64,000 nucleotides of DNA from Rhizobium aethiopicum (GCF_900094625.1 NZ_FMAJ01000001.1:372001-436000); one strand, 5' to 3'; counted from the stretch's first letter, positions 48,319 through 58,016 are shown. Program-made: numbers and translations. Notes: a model not told the origin generated them from the sequence alone.

Positions 48319-48687
48319 CGGTTCGTGGATCTCGATTGAGGTGGAGGTTCTGCCTCTTGTCCATGACGAGGGGAAGGCGGACGGCAGGCGGGCAATCCCG
48401 GACGCAAAATCGCTCCCCGGCTCCGCGTGACTGCTTCCGACGGATCCCTGTCGCAGGTTGGTCCACCCATAATACTACATATCTACTGGTTGGAACGACT
48501 TGCGACAGGATTTCGCGCCAGCCATCCCTAGCCAGATTTGCCGCCGCTTGCTGATCGCTTGCAGTAGGGCTCCGGTCTTTCAACACGACCTGACCCGGTG
48601 TGCGGACCTGGCAAACGCTTTCGCACCAGTCCGTCACGAATTGGCCATCACCAAGGTCCGCGGCAAGGCGGCGCGATTTTCAGGCTG
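48319..48687. other. Intergenic region with a degenerate inverted repeat
   Basis: 369 bp between pip and the PilZ gene. CCTGTCGCAGGTTGGTCC (48447-48464) and the complement of 48492-48509 match at 15 of 18 positions, around an AT-rich centre (CATAATACTACATATCTACT). This may be a decayed mobile repeat or an operator. A 117-codon minus-strand frame exists but has no support. Confidence 0.4.
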
Positions 48688-49299
48688 TCAAAGGAATTCC
48701 CGCAGCGTGTCGCGGGACTGGATCGACAGGAATTCGATCGCCACACCTTCAACGAAGTGACGCACGACGCGGCCACGCATGTTGCCGAGGCGCACCGCCG
48801 TTCCGATCGTGGGGCGCATCTCGACGTCGATGGCGGCACCCGACAGCGAAAGGTCCATGATGCGGCAGGTATAACGCGTGCCGTCCTCCAGCGTCAGTTC
48901 GGTCTTCGTATCGCGCGGCGTCAGGCGGTCGTGGCGACGATCTTCCGGCAGGCCGAGTTCGTGCTTGTTGGCAAGCCAGGTGAGCTGGGCGGCGAGCTTC
49001 TCGCGCTTGCGCTCGGTCGCATTGATCGACATGGTGAAGCCGCGGCCGTCGAGCGTCTGAACATAACCTTCGACGCGACCGAGATGGTCGATATAGGCGA
49101 CTACCCGTTCGTTGGCGCGCGGTCGGCCGGAGCAGGTGACGTACATATCGCCGGGCGACATGTCGATCACCGTGCATTCGAATTCCTCGTAGTTCGCAAG
49201 CATCAGCCGGCCCTGCATATTGATCGGCACACGCTGGAAAACGCCTTGTTCAGGGCGCGGCGCAGGTCGTTGCGTCTGTGCTGGCTGGAACGAGTGCAT
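48688..49299 (-). CDS. Double PilZ domain protein, c-di-GMP binding candidate
   Basis: 203 aa with two PilZ-like domains. The first (FQRVPINMQGRLML ... VIDMSPGD) is degenerate. The second has RRHDRLTPRD with the RxxxR-type motif and DLSLSGAAID with the DxSxxG motif, so it should bind cyclic di-GMP. There is no membrane segment or output domain. The ATG at 49299 follows an in-frame TTG. It probably affects motility or surface polysaccharide, as other rhizobial PilZ proteins do. Confidence 0.9.
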   Translation of the reverse strand: MHSFQPAQTQRPAPRPEQGVFQRVPINMQGRLMLANYEEFECTVIDMSPGDMYVTCSGRPRANERVVAYIDHLGRVEGYVQTLDGRGFTMSINATERKREKLAAQLTWLANKHELGLPEDRRHDRLTPRDTKTELTLEDGTRYTCRIMDLSLSGAAIDVEMRPTIGTAVRLGNMRGRVVRHFVEGVAIEFLSIQSRDTLREFL

Positions 49300-49423
49300 C
49301 AAAGGGCTTCTTCATGAAAATTGGAGAGACCAATCTTTACTGCCAATCCATTAACAGAAGGTTGTTTCGCCCTATTGCGACATAGCCGAAAACGAGCATG
49401 CGCGGTGTCCCGAAACGAGACAC

Positions 49424-50038
49424 TCAACGCGCCTGGGCACTCAGCAGCTGTGACACCATGCGGCGCATGGCTTGGCCGAACCCCATGCCCTTTGCCGCGA
49501 CGATCTCGTTGATCGGGCGCAGTTCGGCGGGCGCGGCCTTGCTGAACTTTTCGGGCAACAGACGGCTGCGGTCGAGCGCCAGGAATTCCAGCGGCACGAT
49601 CTCCAGCCAGCTCGCAGCCGCCTTCGGGGCGATCGCGCCGAGCAGCCGGTCGCAGGCGCCATCCGGCGAGCGCAACGGCATCATGATGATCTCGAACGAG
49701 GCCTGATGACCGATGGTGCTGTAGCCAGTGGCGTTGAACAGGGCCGGCATGGCATGGTCCATGACGCCCATAGCCGTGCGTTCGATATCGGCGTGCTGGC
49801 CGTGCGCCCAGAGGGACGAAAACCGTTCACCGCGCAGGTCGCGTCCAAAGAAATCGCAGATGCGGGTGCCGGCGAGCCGGAAGCCAATGTCTCCGCCGCC
49901 GCGCGCCTCAAGGATGAAGAGGCTTTGCAGAAGATGGGGAACGGCGGAAGGTTCGACCTGTGATTTCAGCGGCGCATCGGCAGCGCCGCGGATACGGTTC
50001 CAATAGTCAAAAATTTCGATGGTCGTTTGCACACGCAT
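49424..50038 (-). CDS. PAS_5 domain protein
   Basis: 204 aa, cytosolic. The N-terminal half has the PAS_5 (PF07310) style sequence: IFDYWNRIRGAADAPLKSQV, FILEARGGGDIGFRLAGTRI and GRDLRGERFSSLW. These single-domain PAS proteins are common in Rhizobiales and have no known output partner. No signal peptide. It is divergent from the rhomboid gene and follows the PilZ gene's upstream side on the same strand. Confidence 0.85.
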   Translation of the reverse strand: MRVQTTIEIFDYWNRIRGAADAPLKSQVEPSAVPHLLQSLFILEARGGGDIGFRLAGTRICDFFGRDLRGERFSSLWAHGQHADIERTAMGVMDHAMPALFNATGYSTIGHQASFEIIMMPLRSPDGACDRLLGAIAPKAAASWLEIVPLEFLALDRSRLLPEKFSKAAPAELRPINEIVAAKGMGFGQAMRRMVSQLLSAQAR

Positions 50039-50253
50039 TTCACACCAACCTGTCCCATTCCGGGTCGTTTTCGGGCAGTCATTGCCCCTACAGCTTCTAC
50101 CTTGCGGATTTCATGCCAAATCCCGGCCGTTAAGGTTAAGGAAGGGTTTCGCTTGAGGCGCAGCGTCTGCCATGGCAATCTCCGGCCATCGCTTCGACTT
50201 TCGGAGTTCTGCACAACCTTCCCGTCCGGGGTCTTTCCAGGGGTTCGGGTTAC

Positions 50254-50284
50254 GCCGTCCGGCACTACGGGCGGCTTTTTTTTT
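50254..50284 (+). terminator. Strong intrinsic terminator without an evident gene upstream
   Basis: GCCGTCCG (50254-50261) pairs with CGGGCGGC (50268-50275, one G-U pair), followed by nine Ts. The only sequence before it on this strand is the 215-bp gap after the divergent PAS gene, so it ends a small RNA or a rhomboid leader. Confidence 0.8.
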
Positions 50285-50329
50285 GGTCATCCCTCCTGTA
50301 TGGCTGGGGCCTCAACGAGGCGAACACAG

Positions 50330-51118
50330 ATGAATGAGCAGACGGGCGAGCCGCAGATGACGCCCGAACCTTCCGAGGTCCAGCCGCGGGCGCGGCCCCC
50401 GCGCGTACCGGTCTTCAATCTTCCGCCGGCGCTTTTCTTCAGCCTTTGCCTGCTCGTCGTCATTTATGCGGTGCAGTCGCTCATTCTCTCGGACGACGCG
50501 GTGAGCTGGCTGCTGTTTACCTTTGGTTTCGTTCCCGCCCGCTATGTGATTCCGCTGTCGCAGCAGGGGCTGGAGCTGTTCTGGACGCCCGTCACCTATT
50601 CGCTGCTGCACGGCAGCGTCCAGCATATCGTCTTCAACGCCTTCTGGCTGATGGCCTTCGGCGCACCGGTCGTGCGCCGCATCGGGACGCTGCGGTTCCT
50701 GTTCTTCTGGATCTTTTCCGCCGCCGCCTCCGCCGCCCTGCACGCGGTCCTCAACTGGGGCGACGTGTCGCTGCTGATCGGCGCGTCGGGCGTCATTTCC
50801 GGGCTGATGGGGGCCGCCTGCCGATTCGCCTTTCCGGCCGAGCGACGGCCGATGGCGGTGGCGCATCTCAACGCCCGGCTTTCCTTCATCGAGGCGCTGA
50901 GAAGCCGGACGGTCGTCATCTTCATGCTGCTCTGGGTGGTCGGCAATGCCCTCATCGCCGTCGGCATCCCACTCGTCGGCGACAGCGATCAAGGGATCGC
51001 CTGGGATGCCCATATCGGCGGCTTCGTCTTCGGCTTCTTTTTGTTTTCGCTGTTCGACCGGGCGCCACGGCCGCCTGCGGAACCGACCGGAACAGAGAAG
51101 GACATGTTGCAATCCTGA
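50330..51118 (+). CDS. Rhomboid family intramembrane serine protease
   Basis: 262-aa membrane protein with about six helices. The start MNEQTGEPQMTPEPSEVQPR is cytosolic and Pro-rich. Catalytic Ser153 lies in LIGASGVISG and His228 in AWDAHIGGFVFG; the HGSVQHIVFNAFWLMAFG block (loop 1 and the H-x4-N helix) is present. The dyad is complete, so it should be active. The frame is open 303 nt upstream, but that includes the terminator hairpin and is not coding. Confidence 0.92.
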   Translation: MNEQTGEPQMTPEPSEVQPRARPPRVPVFNLPPALFFSLCLLVVIYAVQSLILSDDAVSWLLFTFGFVPARYVIPLSQQGLELFWTPVTYSLLHGSVQHIVFNAFWLMAFGAPVVRRIGTLRFLFFWIFSAAASAALHAVLNWGDVSLLIGASGVISGLMGAACRFAFPAERRPMAVAHLNARLSFIEALRSRTVVIFMLLWVVGNALIAVGIPLVGDSDQGIAWDAHIGGFVFGFFLFSLFDRAPRPPAEPTGTEKDMLQS

Positions 51119-51213
51119 GCCGGGCGGTGCACGATTGAACCATCCGTGATTGGGGGGAGAAACCGCCGCGGATGCCTGCGACACGTGTCACAGGTTCGAC
51201 ATAGGAGGTTCGA

Positions 51214-51648
51214 ATGACCAGTTCAGTCAAAGCAATCCTCGACCTGAAGGGCAGGGACGTCGTCACCGCCGGGCCGAACACCACCGTCGCAGAGGCGGCC
51301 GTCATTCTGAGCAAGAAGAGGATCGGCGCCATAGTCGTCGTCGGCATGGAAAACCGGATTTCCGGCATGTTCACCGAGCGCGATCTCGTCCATGCCATCG
51401 CCAAGCACGGCAAGGAAAGCCTCGATCAGCCGCTCTCACAGCTTATGACGTCAAAGGTCTACCGCTGCCACGAGGAGACGACCGTCAACGAGCTCATGGA
51501 ATTGATGACCAGCCGCCGTTTCCGTCACGTTCCGGTCGAAAGCAACGGCAAGCTTGCCGGCATCATCTCGATCGGCGACGTGGTGAAGTCGCGCATCGCG
51601 GCGGTCGAGCGCGAGGCCGAGGAGATCAAGGCCTATATTGCCGGCTGA
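51214..51648 (+). CDS. Tandem CBS domain protein
   Basis: 144 aa made of two CBS motifs (residues ~10-65 and ~75-135): VVTAGPNTTVAEAAVILSKK, GMFTERDLVHAIA and FRHVPVESNGKLAGIISIGD. Such Bateman modules bind adenosyl ligands. No other domain is present. AGGAGG lies close upstream of the ATG. Possibly a sensor that acts on partner enzymes in trans. Confidence 0.92.
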   Translation: MTSSVKAILDLKGRDVVTAGPNTTVAEAAVILSKKRIGAIVVVGMENRISGMFTERDLVHAIAKHGKESLDQPLSQLMTSKVYRCHEETTVNELMELMTSRRFRHVPVESNGKLAGIISIGDVVKSRIAAVEREAEEIKAYIAG

Positions 51649-51706
51649 GGTTTTGGCTGTTTGTTCAAGCGGCGCGTCGTCCCAAAACGCCTGCCGGGGC
51701 GACGCG

Positions 51707-52669
51707 TCATGGAGCGCTGGCGTAGACTTCCTGCATGCGCTCGATCTCGGGGAGCCTGGCTCTGGCTTCTTCGTAGCCGCGTTCGATCGCCTCACCGGCC
51801 CGGTGGAATTCTGAAAGGCCGATATAGCTGAGGCGCGGCTGCAGCGAAATGTCGGGCGGATCGCCGGCAAGGCGGGCGCGGGCAATCCTGTCCTGGATGA
51901 TGTTGAAGGCCTGCACCATGACGCCGGTCATGCCGAGGCGGGCATAGGGCGCCTCTTCCTGTTTCTGCACTTCCTGCGGCGAGAGGCTGGCATTGTGCCG
52001 GACGACGGCCGAGCGCCCGTAGAGATCGTAATTGAGATTGACGGCGACGACCAGCGGCTGCTCATAGGCGCGGCAGACGGAGACGGGAACCGGGTTGACC
52101 AGTGCGCCGTCGACGAGCGTGCGATGATTGCTGCGTACCGGCTCGAAGATGCCCGGCAGCGCATAGGAAGCACGCAGCGCCGTGATCAGCGAACCATTGG
52201 CGATCCACACCTCGTGGCCGGTATTGACCTCGGCCGCGACCGCGACGAACGGCCGGTCCAGATCCTCGACGTTCAGGCCTTCGAGATGCTCCTGCATGCG
52301 CTTGGTCAGCCGCATACCGCCGAACAGGCCGCTGCCGCCGATGGTCAGATCGAGCAGACTTGCGATGCGGCGCATCGTCAGCGAGCGCGCGAAGCTTTCG
52401 AGTTCATCGAGTTTGCCGGCGAGATAGCAGCCGCCGACCAACGCGCCGATCGATGTGCCGGCAATCATGCCGATCTCGATTCCGGCCTCGTCAAGGGCGC
52501 GCAAGACGCCGATATGGGCCCAGCCGCGGGCCGCTCCGCCGCCAAGCGCGAGCGCGATCTTGAGTCTCTTGACGGGCGCGGGCGCAGGAATTGTCTCGAG
52601 TATCGTCGACATACCGGAACCGGAACCTTGGCCTTCAGCGCTTTGACGGTGCAGAGTCCAGTTCAGCAT
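51707..52669 (-). CDS. Patatin-like phospholipase (RssA/NTE family)
   Basis: 320 aa from the ATG preceded by GGGAGGGGAG. The oxyanion motif GGGAARG (43-49), nucleophile GTSIG (Ser73) and the DGA dyad (LVDGALVNPVPVS) are intact, so it should hydrolyse lipid esters. GLFGGMRLTKRMQEHL follows the RssA-like pattern. A longer in-frame start at 52768 is possible but lacks a ribosome site. Confidence 0.92.
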   Translation of the reverse strand: MLNWTLHRQSAEGQGSGSGMSTILETIPAPAPVKRLKIALALGGGAARGWAHIGVLRALDEAGIEIGMIAGTSIGALVGGCYLAGKLDELESFARSLTMRRIASLLDLTIGGSGLFGGMRLTKRMQEHLEGLNVEDLDRPFVAVAAEVNTGHEVWIANGSLITALRASYALPGIFEPVRSNHRTLVDGALVNPVPVSVCRAYEQPLVVAVNLNYDLYGRSAVVRHNASLSPQEVQKQEEAPYARLGMTGVMVQAFNIIQDRIARARLAGDPPDISLQPRLSYIGLSEFHRAGEAIERGYEEARARLPEIERMQEVYASAP

Positions 52670-52785
52670 TGCGCTCTCCCCTCCCAGCAGAACACGTATG
52701 TTACGATAGTGTGCCCGTTCAGTTGCCAAATGGTATATAGAACCGGTTTCTGGCACAATAAGGGGCAAATGCCGGGGAGGGCGGT

Positions 52786-53238
52786 CTATTTTCCGTATAT
52801 GTCCTGCGGATCGAAGTGACGCTCGTCATCAACGATATCGAGCATCGGCTTTCCGTCCCGGAGCGTGACCGTCCGATAGAAGCAGGACCGGCGGCCGGTG
52901 TGGCAGGTGGCGTCGTGTCCGGCGACCACGACCTTCAGCCAGATGGCGTCCTGATCGCAATCGGTGCGAATTTCCTTCACCGTCTGAAGGTTGCCCGACG
53001 TCTCGCCCTTCTTCCAGATCTTGCCTCGCGAGCGGCTGAAATAATGGGCCGTGCCCGTCTGGATGGTCAGCGCCAAGGCCTGGGCGTTCATATGCGCCAC
53101 CATCAGCAGTTCACCATCGCCGGCGTCGGTCACGATCGCGGTGATCAGGCCGCGGTCGTCGAAACGCGGCGTGAAGTCGCCGGCGTCTTCCAACGCCGAT
53201 TTGTCCTCGGATGGTTGATTGAAGATCAGTTGACTCAT
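52786..53238 (-). CDS. hisI: Phosphoribosyl-AMP cyclohydrolase
   Basis: Third step of histidine biosynthesis, 150 aa, single-function enzyme without a fused HisE. Zinc ligands and catalytic elements are in [42 protein letters not shown] and [11 protein letters not shown]. It lies 25 nt downstream of folE on the same strand; both are cyclohydrolases of purine-type ring substrates. Confidence 0.96.
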   Translation of the reverse strand: MSQLIFNQPSEDKSALEDAGDFTPRFDDRGLITAIVTDAGDGELLMVAHMNAQALALTIQTGTAHYFSRSRGKIWKKGETSGNLQTVKEIRTDCDQDAIWLKVVVAGHDATCHTGRRSCFYRTVTLRDGKPMLDIVDDERHFDPQDIYGK

Positions 53239-53263
53239 CGCGGCCCTCCTGAGGGAGCCGGTA

Positions 53264-53878
53264 TCAGCGGCTCCGCACCATGCTCATGAAACGGGCCTGA
53301 TCGGCCGGTTCCGTCTTGAACGTTCCCGTAAACGTTGTCGTCAACGTGGTCGAACCCTGCTTCTGAACGCCGCGCATCGCCATGCACATATGTTCGGCCT
53401 CGATCATCACGGCAACACCGCGCGGATTGAGCGTATCGTCGATCGCCCGGGCGATCTGGGCGGTCATCGTTTCCTGCGTCTGCAGACGCCGGCCATAGAT
53501 TTCGACGACACGGGCAATCTTCGACAGGCCGAGGACGCGGCCATCAGGCATATAGGCGACATGGGCCTTGCCGATGATCGGAACCATATGGTGTTCGCAA
53601 TGCGAATAGAACGGAATGTCCTTGACGAGGACCATGTCGTCGTAACCGGCGACCTCCTCGAAGGTGCGGCCAAGCACATCTTCCGGCGCCATGTCGTAAC
53701 CGGCGAAAAGCTCGCGGTACGCCTTGGCGACGCGGGCGGGCGTTTCAATCAGGCCCTCGCGCGCCGGATTATCACCGGCCCAGCGCAGCAGAACGCGAAC
53801 GGCCTCCTCGGCCTCCTGCTGGGAGGGACGATCCGAGTCACGGTTCGGCTGCGGAAAGTTCTTTACGATGGCGTCCAT
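53264..53878 (-). CDS. folE: GTP cyclohydrolase I
   Basis: FolE converts GTP to dihydroneopterin triphosphate, the first step to tetrahydrofolate. 204 aa from [20 protein letters not shown], with AGGAG about 10 nt before the ATG. Zinc ligands are in YSHCEHHM and [29 protein letters not shown] and [14 protein letters not shown] are family signatures. The folate product is used by GcvT of this window. The leader region to the divergent NifU-like gene contains palindromes. Confidence 0.96.
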   Translation of the reverse strand: MDAIVKNFPQPNRDSDRPSQQEAEEAVRVLLRWAGDNPAREGLIETPARVAKAYRELFAGYDMAPEDVLGRTFEEVAGYDDMVLVKDIPFYSHCEHHMVPIIGKAHVAYMPDGRVLGLSKIARVVEIYGRRLQTQETMTAQIARAIDDTLNPRGVAVMIEAEHMCMAMRGVQKQGSTTLTTTFTGTFKTEPADQARFMSMVRSR

Positions 53879-54031
53879 GATCAATGGTCTCCTGGCCCGC
53901 ATCGCGGACCCATCTGTCGGAATCGCCACTGGTCAGTCCCATGCGGGAATTCATGCACCTTTGGCAGGCTCCGGGGCTTTCAGGGCAAATTCAAACGCCC
54001 GTCCGGCACGGTTTCCCAATCAAACTTACAC

Positions 54032-54056
54032 AAGGCCATTGCATTTTAATGGCCTT
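54032..54056. repeat. Palindrome in the folE / NifU-like intergenic region
   Basis: AAGGCCATT-GCATTTT-AATGGCCTT is a perfect 9-7-9 dyad between two divergent genes. A second, weaker dyad ATAGGA...TCCTAT follows ~15 nt on. An operator is possible; the rest of the 309-bp gap shows no gene. Confidence 0.5.
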
Positions 54057-54187
54057 CGAACGACATACATATAGGAAGACGGCCATCCTATGTAAGTATG
54101 CTCAGACGACACGGTGTGTTTTTTGTTTCGATGACAATAACCCCCCAATCAAGGCCGATCCGCAGCGATTTGGAGCGGAAATCCAGC

Positions 54188-54634
54188 ATGGACGACATCT
54201 ACAACAGCAAAATCCTCGAATTCGCCGGCAATATTCCGTTGACGGGGACGCTGGAGGATGCCGATGCGACCGCCCAGGCTCATTCCAAACTCTGCGGCTC
54301 GAAGGTGCGGATCTGGCTGAAGATGAACGGCGATACCGTGACCGGTTTTGCCCATGACGTAAAGGCTTGCGCGCTCGGGCAGGCCTCGTCCTCGATCATG
54401 GCCCGCCATGTCGTCGGCGCGACATCGGGCGAATTGCGGCAGGCGCGCCTGGACATGCTTGCCATGTTGAAGGCCGATGGAGCAGGACCTGCCGGCCGAT
54501 TCGAGGACATGCGCTATCTCCTGCCCGTGCGCGATTACAAGGCCCGCCATGCTTCGACGATGCTGACTTTCGACGCGGTCGTCGATGCGATCGGACAGAT
54601 CGAGGCGAAACGGGCGGAAATTGTCGAGGCGTAA
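54188..54634 (+). CDS. NifU/IscU-like Fe-S scaffold family protein lacking the third cysteine
   Basis: 148 aa starting MDDIYNSKILEFAGNIPLTG. Cys36 (KLCGSKV) and Cys61 (KACALGQASSS) match the first two scaffold cysteines, but where IscU has HCSML this protein has RHASTML (from Arg120), so the third Cys is missing; the Asp of the usual CGD is Ser. A classic cluster scaffold role is therefore doubtful; sulfur transfer of the SufE/SufU kind or a structural role is possible. yidD begins 5 nt later. Confidence 0.85.
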   Translation: MDDIYNSKILEFAGNIPLTGTLEDADATAQAHSKLCGSKVRIWLKMNGDTVTGFAHDVKACALGQASSSIMARHVVGATSGELRQARLDMLAMLKADGAGPAGRFEDMRYLLPVRDYKARHASTMLTFDAVVDAIGQIEAKRAEIVEA

Positions 54635-54639
54635 CCGAG

Positions 54640-55038
54640 ATGTGCGAGTTCTGTGCCCTGCAGGCCAGCGATGACGACGACGGCGGAGCCGCCGGATCCG
54701 AAAAGACGCGCAAATCCGCGGCACACCGTTCCCGCAACTACGCCGGCTCCTTCCGCAAGACTCCCGATCGCCTGCTCGGCATGGGACTCATCCGTCTCTA
54801 TCAGCTGACGCTTTCCGGCTTCGTCGGCAATTCCTGCCGCCATATCCCCACCTGCTCGGAATATGGCTACGAGTCGATCGCCCGCCACGGCCTCTGGGCA
54901 GGGGGCTGGATGACGCTCTTTCGCGTCGGCCGCTGCGGCCCGGGCGGGACCAGCGGCCTCGACCAGGTGCCGGAGACGCTCGGCGACGATTTTCGCTGGT
55001 TGACCCCGTGGCGCTATATCGCCCTCGGACGCAAATGA
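54640..55038 (+). CDS. yidD: Membrane protein insertion efficiency factor YidD
   Basis: 132 aa; the YidD domain is in the second half (GLIRLYQLTLSGFVGNSCRH, then IPTCSEYGYESIARHG). YidD helps YidC-dependent membrane insertion at the inner membrane. The N-terminal ~45 residues add a Cys-containing acidic extension (MCEFCALQASDDDDGG) and a basic stretch not found in short YidD proteins. It is usually next to rnpA/yidC; here it follows the NifU-like gene, as in several rhizobia. Confidence 0.92.
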   Translation: MCEFCALQASDDDDGGAAGSEKTRKSAAHRSRNYAGSFRKTPDRLLGMGLIRLYQLTLSGFVGNSCRHIPTCSEYGYESIARHGLWAGGWMTLFRVGRCGPGGTSGLDQVPETLGDDFRWLTPWRYIALGRK

Positions 55039-55162
55039 GGGTGACGGCGGTGAGGATACCGGCGGAGGATTGTGTTTGTGAGGGCCGGGCAGCGGCGAGG
55101 CGTGAGGTGCAGTCACTGTTCGGTGACTACGATCGCGAAGGAGCGGGGGAGAGCGAGCGGCT

Positions 55163-55690
55163 ATGAGCATGTTTGTCGCCCTTCTGCACAGCATCGTCCT
55201 GACGCCCGACCGCCGCGTCATCATGGAGGATCTGCGGGCGCTTGCCACAGAGCTCGGCTATCGCGCGCCGCGCACACTGGTTTCAACCGGCAATCTGGTC
55301 TTCGAAGCCGACGACATGCGCCCGCATGAACTCGAGGTCGCGCTGGAAGAGGGCTTCGAAGAGAAGTTCGGCAAACATGTCGATATCGTCGTGCGCAGCG
55401 ATTGCACCTGGATGGCGCTCTGCGGCACCAATCCCTTCAGGGATGGCAGTGGAGATCAGGTCATCGTCCGCGTCATGCGCCTGCCAATCGATCCGGAGAA
55501 GGTGGAGGCACTGAAGCCGCTGATGGTGGAAGGCCAGCGCATCGCCGTTGTCGGCGGCGACCTCTGGATCGATTTCGCCGGCAAACCGAGCCAATCTAAA
55601 TTGCTGTCGGCGCTGACGACCAAGCGGCTCGGCATCGGGACGATGCGTAACTGGAATACGGTCTGCGGCCTCGCCCAAATGATGATGTAG
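55163..55690 (+). CDS. DUF1697 family protein
   Basis: 175 aa with the DUF1697 pattern: MSMFVALLHSIVLTPDRRVI, MEDLRALATELGYRAPRTLV-STGNLVFEA. The family has a ferredoxin-like fold and no known biochemical role. The usual GxNxG sequence near the start is replaced here by LHSIVLTPDRR. No neighbour suggests a function. Confidence 0.87.
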   Translation: MSMFVALLHSIVLTPDRRVIMEDLRALATELGYRAPRTLVSTGNLVFEADDMRPHELEVALEEGFEEKFGKHVDIVVRSDCTWMALCGTNPFRDGSGDQVIVRVMRLPIDPEKVEALKPLMVEGQRIAVVGGDLWIDFAGKPSQSKLLSALTTKRLGIGTMRNWNTVCGLAQMMM

Positions 55691-55813
55691 ACCGGGCATC
55701 TTCCTTTACTCCCGCGGAAAATCTGAGTATCAGGCGGCAGCGCATCCAACAAAGGGAGGCGCGTCGTTGCAACCACCCGCATTCGTTGGCGGGACTGGAC
55801 AAGGAGAATTTCG

Positions 55814-57820
55814 ATGTCTGAAGCCATTTCCCTGATATTTCCCGATGGTTCCGTGCGCAGCTTCCCGGCTGGCGCGACCGGCAGGGATGTCGCCGAATCC
55901 ATTTCAAAGTCGCTCGCCAAGAGTGCCGTCGCCATTGCGATCGACGGCACCGTGCGTGACCTTTCCGATGCCGTGACCGACGGCAAGATCGAGATCATCA
56001 CCCGTAAGGATGGCCGCGCGCTGGAGCTCATTCGGCATGACGCCGCGCATGTGATGGCCGAAGCCGTACAGGAGCTGTGGCCCGGCACGCAGGTGACGAT
56101 CGGCCCCGTGATCGAAAACGGCTTCTATTACGACTTTGCCAAGAACGAGCCCTTCACGCCCGACGATCTGCCGAAGATCGAAAAGAAGATGAAGGAGATC
56201 ATTGCCCGCAATGCGCCCTTCACCAAGCAGATCTGGTCGCGCGAGAAGGCCAGGGAAGTCTTTGCCGCTAAGGGTGAGCAGTACAAGGTCGAGCTCGTCG
56301 ATGCGATCCCGGAAGGGCAGGATCTGAAGATCTACAATCAGGGTGACTGGTTCGACCTCTGCCGCGGCCCACATATGGCCTCCACCGGCCAGGTAGGCAC
56401 GGCTTTCAAGCTGATGAAGGTTGCCGGCGCCTATTGGCGCGGCGACAGCAACAACGCCATGCTGTCGCGCATCTACGGCACGGCATGGGCGGACCAGGCC
56501 GATCTCGACAATTATCTGCATATGCTGGCCGAAGCCGAAAAGCGGGATCATCGCAAGCTCGGCCGCGAAATGGACCTGTTCCATTTCCAGGAAGAGGGCC
56601 CGGGCGTCGTCTTCTGGCACGGCAAGGGCTGGCGCATCTTCCAGACGCTCGTCGCCTATATGCGCCGCCGGCTTGCCATCGATTATGAAGAAGTCAACGC
56701 GCCTCAGGTGCTCGACACGTCGCTCTGGGAAACCTCGGGGCACTGGGGCTGGTATCAGGAAAACATGTTCGGCGTGAAATCGGCGCATGCGATGACGCAT
56801 CCCGACGACAAGGAAGCAGATAATCGTGTTTTCGCGCTGAAGCCGATGAACTGCCCCGGCCATGTGCAGATCTTCAAGCATGGCCTGAAGTCCTATCGCG
56901 AACTGCCGATCCGTCTGGCGGAGTTCGGTCTCGTGCATCGCTACGAGCCATCGGGCGCGCTGCATGGTCTGATGCGCGTGCGCGGATTCACGCAGGACGA
57001 CGCGCACATCTTCTGCACCGACGAGCAGATGGCCGCCGAATGCCTGAAGATCAACGATCTCATCCTCTCGGTGTATGAAGATTTCGGCTTCAAGGAAATC
57101 GTCGTCAAGCTTTCGACCCGCCCGGAAAAACGCGTCGGTTCCGACGCGCTGTGGGACCGTGCGGAAGCCGTGATGACCGACGTGCTGAAGACGATCGAGG
57201 CGCAGTCCGAGGGCCGCATCAAGACCGGCATCCTGCCAGGCGAGGGCGCTTTCTACGGGCCGAAGTTCGAGTATACGCTGAAGGACGCGATCGGCCGCGA
57301 ATGGCAGTGCGGCACGACGCAGGTCGACTTCAACCTGCCGGAACGTTTCGGTGCCTTCTACATCGACAGCAACTCCGAAAAGACGCAGCCGGTGATGATC
57401 CACCGTGCCATCTGCGGCTCGATGGAGCGTTTCCTCGGCATCCTGATCGAGAACTTCGCCGGTCATATGCCGCTCTGGGTGTCACCGCTGCAGGTGGTGG
57501 TCGCAACGATCACCTCGGAGGCCGATGCCTACGGACTTGAAGTGGCCGAGGCGCTGCGCGAGGCGGGTCTCAACGTCGAGACCGACTTCCGCAACGAGAA
57601 GATCAACTACAAGATCCGCGAGCATTCGGTCACCAAGGTTCCTGTCATTATCGTCTGCGGCAGGAAGGAGGCGGAGGAGCGCACGGTCAACATCCGCCGC
57701 CTCGGCAGTCAGGAGCAGGTTTCGATGGAGCTTGACGCCGCCGTCGAGAGCTTGGCCCTCGAGGCGACACCGCCGGACGTCCGTCGCAAGGCTGAAGCAA
57801 AGAAAGCCAAGGCGGCCTGA
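55814..57820 (+). CDS. thrS: Threonyl-tRNA synthetase
   Basis: Class II synthetase, 668 aa, with AAGGAGA before the ATG. Domains in order: TGS (1-60), editing/SAD domain with [16 protein letters not shown] and the [11 protein letters not shown] block, catalytic core with [20 protein letters not shown] (Zn-ligand Cys) and [20 protein letters not shown], and anticodon-binding domain ([20 protein letters not shown]). Complete. No T-box leader was recognised. Confidence 0.98.
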   Translation: MSEAISLIFPDGSVRSFPAGATGRDVAESISKSLAKSAVAIAIDGTVRDLSDAVTDGKIEIITRKDGRALELIRHDAAHVMAEAVQELWPGTQVTIGPVIENGFYYDFAKNEPFTPDDLPKIEKKMKEIIARNAPFTKQIWSREKAREVFAAKGEQYKVELVDAIPEGQDLKIYNQGDWFDLCRGPHMASTGQVGTAFKLMKVAGAYWRGDSNNAMLSRIYGTAWADQADLDNYLHMLAEAEKRDHRKLGREMDLFHFQEEGPGVVFWHGKGWRIFQTLVAYMRRRLAIDYEEVNAPQVLDTSLWETSGHWGWYQENMFGVKSAHAMTHPDDKEADNRVFALKPMNCPGHVQIFKHGLKSYRELPIRLAEFGLVHRYEPSGALHGLMRVRGFTQDDAHIFCTDEQMAAECLKINDLILSVYEDFGFKEIVVKLSTRPEKRVGSDALWDRAEAVMTDVLKTIEAQSEGRIKTGILPGEGAFYGPKFEYTLKDAIGREWQCGTTQVDFNLPERFGAFYIDSNSEKTQPVMIHRAICGSMERFLGILIENFAGHMPLWVSPLQVVVATITSEADAYGLEVAEALREAGLNVETDFRNEKINYKIREHSVTKVPVIIVCGRKEAEERTVNIRRLGSQEQVSMELDAAVESLALEATPPDVRRKAEAKKAKAA

Positions 57821-57833
57821 AAACCGCTGCCAT

Positions 57834-57860
57834 CCGACAGCGCCAGTCTGGCGCTGTCGG
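57834..57860 (+). terminator. Hairpin after thrS
   Basis: CCGACAGCGCCA-GTC-TGGCGCTGTCGG is a perfect 12-bp stem 13 nt after the thrS stop. It is followed by AAATCTGAAT rather than a U-run. Confidence 0.65.
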
Positions 57861-58016
57861 AAATCTGAATGAGTCCGCAATATCCTCGTCGTGAACGAGG
57901 AGCGGGGGGTCATCCCGATGCCGCATTGCGACGGTTTCTCCGAGGCCGTCTTCTCGATGCGCCGCCGAACGCACAGTTCGAAGGAAGTGCGGTCGAGCCA
58001 AACCGTTTGCGGGAGA

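Noticed and set aside
48284..48637. 117-codon minus-strand frame between pip and the PilZ gene
   Set aside because: It overlaps the start of pip, lacks a ribosome site and has no recognisable motif.
55691..55813. T-box or attenuator before thrS
   Set aside because: No T-box sequence or strong terminator is present, and T-boxes are rare in alphaproteobacteria.
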